Part shown: positions 12,654-25,200 of the stretch, in pieces | Layout of the letters: the number at the start of each line of letters is the position of its first letter | How positions within the stretch are numbered: position 1 is the stretch's first letter | DNA from: Oryza sativa Japonica Group | Taxonomy: Eukaryota > Streptophyta > Magnoliopsida > Poales > Poaceae | Direction of reading: 5' to 3' | NCBI RefSeq assembly: GCF_034140825.1 | Contig: NC_089037.1 | Location: 34,687,001-34,751,000 of the forward strand | Length of the DNA stretch: 64,000 nucleotides | Position numbers and translations under genes: made by a program | The notes under the pieces: generated by a model | Seen by the model: the letters and a program-made list of their open reading frames with translations, nothing else | What the model was told of the DNA's origin: nothing | The model's database searches: none

Positions 12654-12887
12654 CTACCTCCGTTTTTTAATAGATGACGTTGTTGACTTTTTCTCACATG
12701 TTTGACCATTCGTCTTATTTAAAAATTTTATGCAAATGTATAAGATATAAATCACACTTAAAGTACTATGAGTGATAAAACAACCTATAACAAAATAAAT
12801 TATAATTACGTAAATTTTTTAAATAAGACGAATGGTCAAACATGTGAGAAAAAGTCAATGGCGTCATCTATTAAAAAACGGAGGGAG
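12654..12887. mobile_element. Stowaway MITE
   Basis: TA target duplications (12652-12653 and 12888-12889) flank an element with long terminal inverted repeats. The left arm CTACCTCCGTTTTTTAATAG pairs with the right arm ending AACGGAGGGAG, and the match continues inward (TGACTTTTTCTCACATGTTTG and its complement). CTCCCTCCGT ends plus TA duplications are diagnostic for Tc1/mariner-derived Stowaway elements. Confidence 0.92.
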
Positions 12888-14616
12888 TATCTTGGTAGGT
12901 GATTTGTTTTTTCAAGAATGATAGCTGATGGAGAGTGATTAGGATGGGGGCAATCCCTGAATAAATGTATGTAATGACACTGATTGGAACTTTAGAGTTA
13001 TTAGTACGTAATCCATCTCTGTCAATACAGGCTAATTTTAGCTGGTTAGCAGTAGCACTTAAATAGCAGCTGTTACAATGTGACTATTTGCTCAACATCT
13101 CAAAATATATATAGTACCTTTATGGAGTCCTAGCTCCTAGGATCAACCGATCAAGCATGTCACTTGTGAGTTGCGACCCTATATTAAAAATCTGCTTCAG
13201 GAGTTTATGACATTAAACAATTGTTCATACGGAGACTGAAAATGATGCCCTGTGTGTTTATCTGTTTAGCCTCTTTATCATAACTGGACAAACCTGCCAG
13301 GGTGGCTCACTGAGAGAAACAGCGAACCATGTGATATAACGGCTTTGAATTGTGATTGTGCCCATGACTCCTCTACTGTTCTTACCTGGTATGCATTCCT
13401 GTGTCCAAGGCTAAAGCTGACGTGTAATGGGTTTCCTTATCCCCAACTTGTAGCCTGCTTTGTACTTTGTCCCCCATGCCCTGATGCTAACCGATCAGCC
13501 CCCATGCATGTATCCACGTATAATTGTTCGTATCCATCTTGGTGCGTGTGTGTTGCTAGTACACAAGCTGCATTTTTGCACATCCTCAGTGCGTTGTTGA
13601 GCTAGCTATGTTGGATAATGATTCGATTCTTGCACCGCTTGTTGGGAAGTGACCATTTGTATAGAATCACTGGCTTTTGGTAGCCTTGCTTCAATTCTTT
13701 GTAGTTTGGAAATTGTACATAAAGGTGCCCTTCAACTTCAAGTGCTTGTGCAAGAAAAGCCAGTAGAAGAGAGATGGATTCCTCCTTCTCTGACGTGGTT
13801 ATATGCTTTTATATTCGCGGGCGATTCAGCTTGTGGATGAAGTAAAATCTATTAGTGTCTATTTGAGCTCATTATTTGTATAGGTGTGCCTCGAATTATT
13901 ATGACTGTCTTCTGAGCCGGTGAAAAAAATTTCAACTACTACGGACCAAACTGAAAACATCCAAAGCCTGTCCTAATGCAAAGGGCCTACTGACAGGTGG
14001 GGCCAGTATGGACCGCACGTAATACTACTCCGATACTAAATAAATTTTGTATCCATCTGTTTAGCATGTTACTGCTGCTGTATTTCTAGGTTTTTTACCC
14101 GTTTACCAAGAGGTCCGATGCTGTAAGATCCGGTCAAGACGAGACCGGTCAACGGTCGTAGCATTAGCAGGGTCTGGATTGACCAATGCATGTGATGTGC
14201 TGTTGTTACTGCTTCGACAACCAGCCATCGTGGCAGGCAGGGCGACTGTGCAAGCACTATTATTACTGTTGTCAGGTTGTTACCAGACGATGTTTATCTT
14301 TTTAACCCTCCACGTTTAGTCCTCACCCTCCTCTGATTAGTGTTACTAGCGTGAAAAACATTCTGGAGCAAAGGCCGGGTTAAAAAACGGAGTGATGAGT
14401 GCACGGTCGCGGTTAGTTTTATACGTAGAACTGTACCTGCTTTTTGCTGCTAAACGTGTCATACCGGTGATCGTTACTTTTTTTTTATAGGATAGGTTAA
14501 CATTTCGGTCTTCATTTCACCAGCCATTTTACAATGTTCCTTTTATAATGTACTCCTACTACTATCTTATCCAGGTATACCGTATAGTGTATTTGTGTGG
14601 GGTCTATTTGAACATA

Positions 14617-14840
14617 CCTCCTCCGTCATAAAAAAAAGACAAACCCTGGATTTTCGTGTCCAACTTTAACGGCCCGTCTTATATGAAATTTTTTTATAAT
14701 TCGTATTTTCATTATTGTTAGATGATAAAACATGATTAATATTTTATGCGTGATTTGTCTTTTTATTTTTTTTTATAATTTGAAAGACGGACGGTCAAAC
14801 GTTAGGCATGAAATTGTCTTTTTTTTTTGGACGGAAGGAG
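14617..14840. mobile_element. Stowaway MITE
   Basis: TA duplications at 14615-14616 and 14841-14842 enclose ends CCTCCTCCGTC and GGACGGAAGGAG. Inner arms (AAAAAAGAC near the left, GTCTTTTTTTTTT near the right) pair as inverted repeats. Confidence 0.88.
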
Positions 14841-16501
14841 TATCTGAAGACGGGACAGTTGAGTTACTTCTCTTGCGTAGACCTGACGAATGTCATTAAA
14901 AACTAGAGTATACTAGTATACTAGCTCGACACCATTAATACGTATTAGCATGTCTTCGCATGCGGGTAATGATAAAAACGACTTAACTGCAATATCAGTA
15001 CTGTACTTACCTACTACTCGTAGTACTACCGTTAAACAAAATGACTTAACTGTAATATATCAGTACTGTAAGCATGGTGTGCACTTTGCAGGGTCCCCTT
15101 TTCCAAAGCTCACCGTACCTTAAGCACTGCCTAATCACTTTCCTTAAAACTTTCGTTAGCCGGTGCACGGAGGCACGCGTGCGCCCCCCGCCGGGATCCA
15201 ATGCTGCGACCGCCGCTCGCGTCGCGCGTGCGAGAGAGAGAGAGAAGCGAAAAGCTCACGCGTCCGGTCCCACCACGTAAGATGGGACCCACTGGTCAGC
15301 GGGTGGGGCGGTGGCACGAGTGCCGGCTGCTCCCACGTGCCGGGCCGCGGGTGGGGGGTGGGGCCGTGTTGGGGGAAACGGAACGGGGGCCCGGCCGCGG
15401 CACAGTGGGCAGGTTGGTGGGGGCCCACGTGAGTGGCCCGAATAAAGAAAATTACCAACCATACCCAGGGTTTTGCCCCCCAAGAGGAGGAAGAAGTCGG
15501 GTTTAGCCGTTTGAACCACCGTGCAATGCGTGCATAAACATCTAGGAACAAACTGTGAAAGACAAACGTATTACGGATTTGAGATGGTGAGAGTCAGCTA
15601 TGACAGAAAATCTAGGAAGCACTACGACGAACTGTAATAGTCAAAGCTAGATCATGCTAGCTATAGATCGTCTGGCATGAAGTCCGAAGGAAAAAAAAGT
15701 CTCATTGACTTAGATTAATTAATCTTATGCCAGTGCATATTATGGATAATCTTAGTATAATTAATACATTTAATGCATGTTGTCATGTTGATGGTGTGGA
15801 CTTTTCTAATGTTTAACTCTTATTATCATTGTGCGACATTACAGTCAACTGCCCATTTTCTTCACAACAACATTTATATTTATTACAAAAATTATGTCTA
15901 ACTACCTATTTTCTTCACAACAACATTTCCATTTATTCAAATTTAAGCCGGATTGCGAAACGAATATGAAGGTTTCAAATATTGACGGCCACCACTCGAT
16001 GTTGTCTGATACATGAAACCACTCGATTAATTGGTAAGTTCAAAAAACAAACTAATATTTATACCTTATCGTGGGAAGTGGTTTTCTTGAGCCCCAATAT
16101 ATTTTGTAAAAATTTGGTGGTCACTAAAGATATAGATAGTATAATCTTTAAAGTATCACTCACTAATATAGATAGTGTTGGATTTTATATCGCAAAACAA
16201 CATATTTCCTCGGTTTGAGAATGTAAGTATTTTCTAGGTAGACACATGTATTAATAAAGTAGATAAAAATGATTAGAGAATCACAACAGAATTTAAGTAT
16301 ATTTTTAGTTGGACACGGCTATTAAAAAGTATATAAAAAATGATCGAAGAGAAAGTAGGTAAATAAATGAATGAGAAAATGATTGTGATTGATTAAAAAA
16401 AAGAGAACAGATAAAGAAATAATTTTATTTTAAAACAAGGTATACTAAGTTAGAAATAGCTGTAGTATAATTTAGCATTGGAACGGAGTACATTATTTTT
16501 T

Positions 16502-16865
16502 GAGTTAATTTCACTTTGGGCCATATTTTATTGCCAAAATTTTCACTTTGGACTACCATTTGTCCAATCTTTTCACGTTGGACTAGGTAACTTTACCTTT
16601 GTTGCACAATGAACCACCCCAAAACATATCTTCAGTTCTTCGATGACTTCGAGCAAATTGTTAACGACATGCCAGTAAACTTTCATACCAATATGCATGC
16701 CATACATTTGTCGAAAGAGACGCTAGACATCACTAGCGAAAAGATTTATGGTGGTCCATTATGCAACAAAGGTAAAATTATTTAGTCCAACGTGAAAAGA
16801 TTGTATACAGGGTAGTTCAAAGTGAAACTATCGCAATAAAACATAGCCCAAAGTACAATTCACTC
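16502..16865. mobile_element. fold-back MITE (MULE-like)
   Basis: The left arm GAGTTAATTTCACTTTGGGC pairs with the right arm GCCCAAAGTACAATTCACTC. A second inner pair (TTTTCACGTTGGACTA / TAGTCCAACGTGAAAA, then ACCTTTGTTGCA / TGCAACAAAGGT) gives a long hairpin. Flanks are poly-T, so the target duplication cannot be read. It resembles the fold-back elements at 8.4, 26.7 and 60.3 kb in design. Confidence 0.75.
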
Positions 16866-17391
16866 TTTTTTTTTTTCACTAACACAGCGGCTATTACTCC
16901 ATTTCTTGAGAAAGGCTTTCCTCGGACCCCACAAATCAGTGGGCGTTACCCGTGGTCCTGGCGTGGAATGCCCGGTACCCGTAATAATTTGCGAATCATG
17001 GAGGGCATTTTGGTCCAGTCCAGAAGCCCCAAAAATAAAGCTCGTAATCTGCGAAAGCTGATGAAGCTGAGAGAGAGAGAGATAGAGAGAGTGTGTGTGT
17101 GTGTGTGTCTTCGCTTCACTGCCCACTTGGATCCTCGTGGCTGCTGCTGCTGTAGCGGAAGACGACGAGCCGCCCAAGAATCCAGCACCCACCCATCCAC
17201 TGCTGCTGCTGCTCCTGCTGCTGCACCCCCCGCATTGTTTCGAATTTCTCAAATCGGCCCTCGGGCTGCGGCGGCGCGGTCACCGGCGGCGAGGTGAGTT
17301 CGTCGGTGAAGAGGAAGGGGGGGGGGGGGGTGTGAAGTGAAGTGCGATTTGAGGAGGGAGCGGTGGCGGCGTGAGGAGGCGAGAGCCGCAC

Positions 17392-20376
17392 ATGGCCACC
17401 GCGCGCGGCGGTGGCGGCGTGGGGTGGCTGGTGGTGGTGGTGGCGGTGGTCTGCCTGTCGTGCGCGGCGGCGGCGGCGAGGTCTCCGGCGGGGAGGGCGC
17501 ACCGGCACCTGAAGCGGCTCAACAAGCCGGCGGTGAAGAGCATCGAGGTGCGTCATGTGTGAAGATTTTGAATTTGCTTTTTTTTTAATTGGTATCTATC
17601 ATGGGTTCGTCGTCCTGGTCAAAGTTAAGCGTGTGTAGCTTCATTTGGGGGGAGAGGATTTGGGAGGAAGCACGAGCAAGGTGGTAGGTTTGCTCTTGGG
17701 CTAATCGTTCAAAGTGCAAGGTGGTATTCTGATTCAAAAGAGAAGATGTCTTTTCTGTGGCTCTTTGTGGTTGATCTTGGGGGAATTCACTTTCTCTCTT
17801 TACCATTCGTTCAAAACCTTTACCTTCCTTTTGGCTACATTGGGTGAAAAATATGCAAAAAATTGTACCAGCAAAGATTTTGTGACTTTCCTTTTGGCTG
17901 TCACTTTGTGCTTGTTCTTTTCTCAAGTTCTTCTATCTTGCTTAACTTTGTGCAAAATTTAGCAAGTTTTCATAGGGATACCCAAGCAGCTATCTCTGGC
18001 AATTCTTACCCCACCAAACACATCTGATTTGTGTCATTTTCGAACTGTGGAATCAAATAGAGCCCAGATGGGGACATCATAGATTGCGTGCACATCTCAC
18101 ACCAGCCAGCTTTCGATCATCCCTTCCTCAAGAACCACACCATCCAGGTAAACCTTCAGCTGCAACAATGGCATCTACAAACCTCAATTCGTTGGATTCC
18201 GCAACAATGGCGGTGACCATCATCATGCTCTCCGCAGATGAGGCCGAACTACCATCCCGATGGCCTGTACGACGAATCCAAGAGCGGCGGCGGCGGCGAG
18301 AAGCCCATGGTCCAGCTCTGGCACCAGGGCGGCAGGTGCCCGGAGGACACCGTCCCAATCCGGCGTACGAAGCGGGACGACCTGCTCCGGGCGAGCTCCA
18401 TGCGCCGCTACGGCAAGAAGCGGCACCCGGCGCCCAACCCCATGTCCGTCGACCCCAACCTGCTCAACGAGGGCGGCCACCAGGTACGTCACAATCACAT
18501 ATTCACCCAGGAATGAGAGGGGGTCGCCATTGATGCGCTATGACCTCCATGCTTGCAATGTTTGTTGTTGCACTGCGGGTACCAGCAATGGCTCATTTAC
18601 TGATTTGCCTGGGTGAAAATTTATCTTTCTTTGTTTTGCAGCATGCCATCGCGTACGTCCAGGGCGACAAGTACTACGGCGCCAAGGCAACCATCAATGT
18701 CTGGGCGCCCAAGATCGAGCAGCCCAACGAGTTCAGCTTGTCCCAGCTCTGGATCTTGGGTGGCTCCTTCGGCGAGGACCTCAACAGCATCGAGGCTGGA
18801 TGGCAGGTAGCAATCCGAAAGAAACTAATCTCATGTTCATGTTCATGATTTCATCTCATCTCATGCGTGAGCTTTTGCATTGGCGAGTAAATGCGGCACC
18901 GTTCTTGCGGTTGCAATACCCCCTTTCTGCCGCGATGCCCCGCGTGCTGTGTCACTCACGAGCTCTGAATCTGCTTTTGTGTTTTCCTTTGATTTTCTTC
19001 AGGTTAGCCCCGACCTCTACGGCGACAACAACACGAGGCTGTTCACTTACTGGACTGTAAGTTTTGTTTGTTCATTCCAGAATGAATTAAAGCCTGAAGA
19101 ATTGGTGAAATGTGCTTGTATTGATGTCTAATTCGTTGTGTTTAAACCTGGGTTTCTGCAGAGCGATGCATACCAGGCAACAGGGTGCTACAACGTATTG
19201 TGTGCAGGATTCGTGCAGATAAACAGTGAGATCGCCATGGGAGCCAGCATCTTCCCCATCTCAAGCTACTCTGGCTCCCAATACGATATCAGTATAATGA
19301 TTTGGAAGGTGAGCTAGAAAATTAAACTAGAAATTCAGTTACTCACCACATGCCCCCGCTTAGTAGTAGTAGTAGTAAGTTCAGAGTTGTCACAAAACAT
19401 GCAGGCCAGAGAATCTCTCTGCCCACTTGCTGCTGTGCTCTTACTCGTGCTCCTTGGCTGATACCCTTTGGGCTTTGAAAATAGTTTCCTCCTCACCCTG
19501 TGCCCCTGTGGTAGTGTGGTCATAATACTTTTTTTTTCTTCCTCAACAGCCTTTCTTATCCTTAATGATTACTCTAGTTTCATTGTTTTCCAAAAGAAAG
19601 AACCATTGCTACTTTTCACCTCAGCAAGCAAGCAAGTGCCGAGCAAAGTGCAAGATAGAAAGCAAGCTGTTTTTCATTTCCATTGAGCACGAGTAATGAG
19701 TGCAAACATAGTTTGCTTAGTACAACATGAATGCGAGGCATCCTATTGTAGTACTAAATGGGCACAATGCCTGTGTACTGAAGTCCAGATATGTCGGTGC
19801 AAATGTCTTAAATACATCTGTATATTGATAATTGAAGACATCTGTATATTGATATATTGGTTTTAATGTCTAAATACATCTGTATATTGATATATTGGTT
19901 TTAATGTCTAAATACATCTGTATATTGGTACATTGGATTTTTTAGTAATGCACTAATGCATTGCTCTAATGAAATTTGCTGGACATATATATGAGCAGGA
20001 TCCAAAGGAGGGGAACTGGTGGATGCAGTTTGGCAAGGATTATGTTCTTGGCTATTGGCCATCCTTCCTATTCTCCTACCTTGGCGACAGCGCGTCGATG
20101 ATCGAGTGGGGCGGGGAGGTGGTAAACTCGCAGCTCGATGGCGTGCACACGTCGACGCAGATGGGCAGCGGTCACTTCCCGGAGGAAGGGTTCAGCAAGT
20201 CAAGCTACTTCAAGAACATACAGGTGGTGGACAGCACCAACAACCTGAAAGCCCCCAAGGGGGTGGGCACATTCACTGAGCAATCGAACTGCTACGACGT
20301 GCAAAACGGTAACAATGCCGACTGGGGCACATACTTCTACTATGGAGGCCCTGGAAGGAGCTCAAACTGCCCATGA
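17392..20376 (+). CDS. neprosin-domain (DUF239) secreted protein, 410 aa
   Basis: Seven exons (17392-17547, 18061-18147, 18238-18483, 18642-18806, 19003-19056, 19162-19308, 19999-20376) join in frame with GT-AG introns. Residues 1-25 are a signal peptide ([15 protein letters not shown]). An activation-peptide-like region follows ([34 protein letters not shown]). The neprosin domain then runs from about residue 165 ([21 protein letters not shown]) to the end. Neprosin, from pitcher-plant fluid, is a glutamic prolyl endopeptidase; the Glu residues in IEAGWQV and EWGGEV are at the expected places for its catalytic pair. Cysteines in the [12 protein letters not shown] segment and the C-terminal NCYD and SSNCP probably form disulfides. 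Length is usual for plant members. Most have no assigned substrate, so peptidase activity is inferred. Intron 6 holds an AT-rich tandem repeat. Confidence 0.93.
19802..19940. repeat. tandem repeat in neprosin-gene intron 6, 38-bp period
   Basis: Units with the phrase AAATACATCTGTATATTGAT recur three to four times, the last ones at a clear 38-bp period. AT-rich and non-coding, lying just upstream of the last exon. Confidence 0.85.
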
Positions 20377-21343
20377 CAACTGAAAACTGAACTGAACACC
20401 CTGAGCAAGTGTTTAACCATTCAAGTGTAATACACCATCTGCTCCAGTTTTTTAGCCCTAGATAGTGTGTGTCATGTGAATGGGTCCCCGGTGTTGCTTT
20501 CTAATCTCTCTCTGCCTTGAGCTTTCTTTCTTCCTTTTTTGTAATGCCAAGTCTTCTGAAGAGAAGCAATGGCATCTGGTGGTGGTTGTGGTGATGGCCT
20601 ACCTCCTTTTTCCTATATGGTAGATTCACTTGTCTTTCTGGTTATGGAGCTTCTCTCTTGGGCTTAACTAAAGGGTCAGAGGGCCATGCTTTATTTTTCT
20701 CATGTCACCTTTACCTCCTTTGAATGTCAGTGGTGTATAGGAAAGAGGAATTGGTAGGATTCAGTTACTCAGCAACTTGTATGCCATTCCCATGGAGGAG
20801 TATCTGGTAGTAGGCTATAAAAAGCACAAAAAATAACTAAAATGTTGTGCCATTTATCTCTTCTGCCAACCATGAAAGCATCAGACCTAAATAGTAGTAT
20901 GTTGAATATTGTGAGTACTAGTATTCATGGGGAGCATAAATGTCAGGTATATTTTTGTCAATTGCAGATGAAGAAGGATTTGTAAGAGGTACTGTACATT
21001 GCATTGACCATCTTAATGCCATCAACAGTCATGTGCAGATGAACAAAATTGGTTGAGGAGTGTTTCTAGAGGTCTGGTTTGTTTGCCCTTGTTTCATAGT
21101 ATATGCTCCAGTTTGGTGGGTTGGAAGAGAACCCATGCTGTTTGACAGGCCAGGACCAGATTCAGAGACAGTTTGGGGGCAGAGCAGCCTCAACTCAAAT
21201 GTGCATGTTTGTATATGCAGGAGTTTGTATATGTGTCATGTGAAGATGCTTGAAATTTTGGGCCATTCTGAAACTAGGTCCATGTTTGCCAGTGCCATAA
21301 CTCCTCAGGCCAACTTCTTCTCCTTAATTGTTTCTGAATCTTA

Positions 21344-21491
21344 GGGTGTGTTTTTTTTCACGTTAAAATTGGAAGTTTGGTTAAAATTAGAACGATGTGA
21401 TGGAAAAGTTGGAAGTTTATGTGAGTAGAAAAGTTTCGGTGTGATGGAAAAGTTAGAAGTTTGAAGAAAAAGTTAGGAACTAAACAAGGGC
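21344..21491. mobile_element. Tourist-like MITE with TTA duplication
   Basis: TTA direct repeats (21341-21343 and 21492-21494) flank a 148-bp element with ends GGGTGTGTTT and AAACAAGGGC. Internally it repeats GATGTGATGGAAAAGTTGGAAG and a close variant. The interior is related to the element inside the calreticulin pseudogene at 29,992 in reverse orientation. TTA/TAA duplications are typical of PIF/Harbinger-derived MITEs. Confidence 0.85.
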
Positions 21492-22043
21492 TTAGCCTCA
21501 TCGGTGCGCCTAAAAAAACAAAATCAAAGCTAAAATTCAAATTTTAAACTTAACTTTGAAGTTGATTTTAACATATTTTCAACATAGTTTTTTTTTTCAG
21601 TATTAGTTAAGTCATTAAAAACATATATGTATATACATTTTTTTTTATCTCAATAAGCTGTTATGGCTTATAATAAGCTTTTGGATAACTAATGAGGCAC
21701 TCGGTGTTGGCTACTGGTGATGAATGCTCAAATCCTGTAGGCAATGGTAGTTGTCCCTTTGCTTCTTTGATGTGTTTTCTTTTGACTTGGTTCGAAGAGA
21801 ACTACACAAATGTGGATCATCAACATTTGCATTGTACAGTAGTACTATATTTCTCTGATGAATCTGTGTTGAATTTTGAAAGCTCTGAACCTCCCTGAAC
21901 AGAAGGATGGTGTACTCCTGATCATAGGTGAGGTCACTGAGGGGGTGTTTGGGAGAGAGGGGCCCCCTCAGTTGTCTGTTCTCTGAAGAAAAAGAAACAC
22001 TGGAAGTAGAGATGTGTCACTGTCCAGTTCCAGTCAGTTATTA

Positions 22044-22373
22044 GACCCTGTTTAGATCCCTGGCAAAATTTTACACCATATTACATCAAATGTTTGGACA
22101 TATGCATGTAGTATTAAATATAGTCGAAAAATAACTAATTACACAGATTGCGTGTAAATTGCGAGACGAATCTTTTAAGCCTAATTACGCTATGATTTGA
22201 CAATGTGGTGTTACAGTAAATATTTGCTAATGACGGATTAATTAGGTTAATAAATTCGTCTCACGGTTTACAGGCGGATTCTGTAATTTGTTACTGCGTT
22301 TAATACTTCAAATATATATCCGTATATCCGACGTGACACGCCAAAACTTTACACCCGTAACCTAAACACAGCC
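22044..22373. mobile_element. 330-bp MITE, PIF-like ends
   Basis: The ends GACCCTGTTTAGATCC and CCTAAACACAGCC are inverted repeats with TTA and TAA at the outer edges. The interior (ACTAATTACACAGATTGCGTG, GACGAATCTTTTAAGCCTAATTACG, TTGACAATGTGGTG) is a sequence I recognise as very common in rice and other grasses. I do not assign a family name with certainty. Confidence 0.8.
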
Positions 22374-23778
22374 TAAATTAGTCAGAAGTGAGATGATGCA
22401 CTCGCAGACCCGGACACTGCAGGAGCCTTGGTGGTGCTCACATGCCAAGCAGTTCCTGTCTTGGACGTGTAGCAAGCAAAATGATGACGGAGTGGCGTAC
22501 ACTTGCCGGTGCCGGAGACGACGGACTTTCCGGCGAGCGGTTGCCATGGATCGACGGACTTCCCGATGGCCGAGGATGGCTGAACAGTTGGGCTCCAACT
22601 CGGCCTGTCACGCTAAAAACGGCCCACGACGACCCACTTTCTAAGCAGGCCATTTGGAGGCCCAAAATAGTCCGACAGCCACCATTTCTCGGCGCGTGAA
22701 ATTGCTCTCCTACTCCACTCTAGGCCCAATACGGATTTCTTGGTGGGCCAAAACGAACCCAAATTTGTGAGGTGGGCCGCGTTTCTTCGCTTGGGCTCCC
22801 TCGTACAGCCCACGGGCAGCAGCGGTCCATTTACTGGTAGGCCAAATGGAGGCCCAAATTCCTGCGGCGGCATTGATCGAGGCAGCCCGTGGCAGGCCGG
22901 GTTTCTCTTCATGGGCTCCCAATTACGGCCCACGACCACCATCTCGGCCCTCCCCACAAAATGCTCAATTTCAGCAGCCTGACGAGGCGCCTAGACAGAT
23001 TACTGAGTCTGAAACGAACCAAAGATAACAACGGTCGTAACATACCAAGCAGAATTATTAACAGGAGTGAGTGACACAGCACAATCCATCACTCCAACAG
23101 AACTTAAACTGTAACACAAGACTTATGGAGAAGGTCAAACAACTCTGCGAATTTGATATATATTTCAGGAGAAACAGTCTAACCATGAATCCAGGATCAT
23201 GCCCAGGCATGGCCTGCACACGGCGTTCTCTTCAACATCAACTAGGATTACAATATTTGGGATTCAGTAGTAACCTATTTGAATGGCCAGCTGGCCTCAA
23301 ATCTTCCTCCCAACTTGGTGTTACTGTTACAACAATTGAGGCACCAAAATGCACCATGCACCATACCCAACAACCTCCCATCTTCTTTCTCAATCCCAAA
23401 TCATGATAGACTCATAGACCATGCATTGCTGCCTTCCATCTTAAGCTCTCTCTCTTCGTTTTCATTTACTTTCACTTCAGTGGTGACCAAACTCCGCGGT
23501 GCCTTTAAGGTCTGAGCTACAAACTTGCTAGATCAGGAATGATCTAATATACAACTATTTCGGTCGATAGGCTTAGTTCTAGATGACGATTTGTTTGGAA
23601 CAACGAATGAACAAAAAAAGGATGGAGATACAGGGGTGGTGAAATAAGGATAGTAGGAGAGCCGGTGATCCTCCCTCTCTAAATTAGCCGCTCAGATCTG
23701 TCTAGTTAATGAATGAACCAGCATTGTACCTAACTGTCTCCAGCAAAAGTCAAAAAAAATTGATCCCGCTCTGTATTT
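22374..23778. other. intergenic with dense GGCCCA/TGGGCC motifs
   Basis: About 1.4 kb without a recognised gene. Between 22,560 and 22,960 GGCCCA or TGGGCC/TGGGCT motifs recur about ten times, a density typical of promoters for housekeeping genes, yet I see no gene starting here on either strand. The right half is presumed 3' flank of the DUF1639 gene. Confidence 0.5.
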
Positions 23779-24700
23779 CTATTCTGAATCACTCTCATTG
23801 CAAAGAGCCTTCAATCCTCTAGCCCTCTGCAAAAAGTTTTTCCTTGAATTAGCAACCATCAAACTAAAATTTGGACAAGGAGCTAAAAGGAAAATAACAA
23901 CAAAGCTAGGTTTACCTTTCTAGCGCACTTCTTCTCTCTAACTTCATACCTCTCATGAGACAAATCAGACAGCCATGCTCCTGGACTTACCATCTACAAC
24001 AAGCCCAACAATGAAACAGAATATGGAAGGGTTAAAAAAAAGTGAGCATGATCACATAAAAGAACAAAATTTTGCAGTAATCTTTGTGAAAGAAGGGATT
24101 ACAAGCAAGCACTTCTGCATCAACTTTGGCCTCTTCTTCGGCCTCTGTGGGAGCTTGCATCCCTTCATTGCCATGAAGTCCTCTTCTTTCTCCTTGTTGG
24201 ATAATGAAATGAAGAACCTTGGCAGTGCTGTGGTTCCCTTTTCTTCCATTCCACCACCAAAATCAAACCCATTTCCCTCGAATGGGAATGGAGAACCCCT
24301 AGTGGAGTAATATCGATCCTTCTCTGGCGAGAGTGACATGGAGTGCCTGTTATCGCTCACAAATGGCTCGGTTTTCCTGCTCTCAGACAATCAGTTACCT
24401 TATATTAGGAAGAATTGCTCGATATTTCCAGTCGATGCGAGTGTGTTCTATGGCATACTGAAGCTACCTTCGGTTCAGCGTGCTCGGGCGCCGCGGCGAA
24501 CGAAACGGGGCAACATCACCGCCAAGCGGGCGATTCACTCGTGGTATGGTGCGCCTAAGAACATCGGTCCGCGCAGGTGATGGCGAGCCGTCGTCCCTCG
24601 TCTTGACACAGCGGAGTCGTTTCCGGCTGCCCCATTGCAGGAAAAGATTTGGTTCGCCGGGAGACCTCGATGGCCTTGAGTCCTTCACCTCTGGATCCAT
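23779..24700 (-). CDS. DUF1639 family protein, 210 aa
   Basis: On the minus strand, exons 24700-24468, 24376-24103, 23993-23916 and 23826-23779 join in frame across GT-AG introns. The ATG at 24700 is directly preceded by an in-frame TAG, which fixes the start if this is exonic. The N-terminal half is low-complexity and basic (SRPSRSPGEP, SPRRPSTLNRRK). The C-terminal half carries the DUF1639 signature: LPRFFISLSNKEKEEDFMAM, KGCKLPQRPKKRPKLMQK, VSPGAWLSDLSHERYEVREK and the terminal RARGLKALCNESDSE. The basic KLPQRPKKRPK run could act in nuclear targeting. Function is unknown across plants. A 5' UTR intron (about 25,015 to 24,719) is suggested by a CTG|GTGAGC donor and a TTCTGCTTCAG acceptor. 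Confidence 0.9.
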
Positions 24701-24974
24701 CTATGTCCTGATTCCTGAAGCAGAAAAGGCTGGAAATTTTCAGCAACAAAATCATTGACGGGAAATCAGTAGATAGCCCAAAAAATGGATATTTAACTAC
24801 AGGGGCGGATCCAACTTGGGACTGAACCACCAAACTTTTGGGTGAACAAATAAACTGAATTAAGAGAGGTTTAAGGCTATCAAATTAAGGAGGAGGAGAA
24901 GAGCTTCTTCCAGATCTAGAAGAGAAGCTAGTAGGGGTTCACGAACGCAAGCAAATTCCAGTCCCGGTGGGGTG

Positions 24975-25200
24975 GAAGAGAGAGATGAATCAGAAAGAGA
25001 GAGGACGCGGATGCTCACCAGGATCCCCTCCCCTCCGCTGCTCTGCTCTGCTCGCCAGATGGAGCTCGCCGCCCGGCGCTCCCCTGTTCAGCCGCGACTC
25101 GTCTTGGCGGCGGCGCAAGGAGCGGAGGAGACAACGAGAGCGAGACGGCAGATTTCTTTTTCTTCTACGCGATACTCGACTACTCCGCCCTTATTATAGA
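24975..25200 (-). promoter_or_regulatory. putative core promoter and first leader exon of the DUF1639 gene
   Basis: Reading the minus strand, CTATAATAAG (about 25,200-25,190) resembles a TATA box and is followed by a GC- and CT-rich leader ending at a CTG|GTGAGC donor near 25,016. The TATA-like sequence straddles the junction between the hAT element end and its target duplication. Transcription start is not proven. Confidence 0.4.

Larger units (their letters stand above)
12888..17391. other. intergenic with GC-rich island at 15,160-15,480
   Basis: No gene is recognised. A GC-rich block at about 15,160-15,480 with two CACGTG boxes (near 15,333 and 15,424) and GA repeats looks promoter-like but has no gene that I can identify. 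A degenerate Stowaway-like element ending in GGAACGGAGTA spans about 16,208-16,488. The last 400 bp hold GA and GT microsatellites (about 17,070-17,108) and the presumed 5' UTR of the neprosin gene. Confidence 0.5.

Noticed and set aside
22393-22982. Overlapping frames on both strands at 22.4-23.0 kb
   Set aside because: Several frames are open together because of GC-rich GGCCCA-rich DNA; none shows a protein family.
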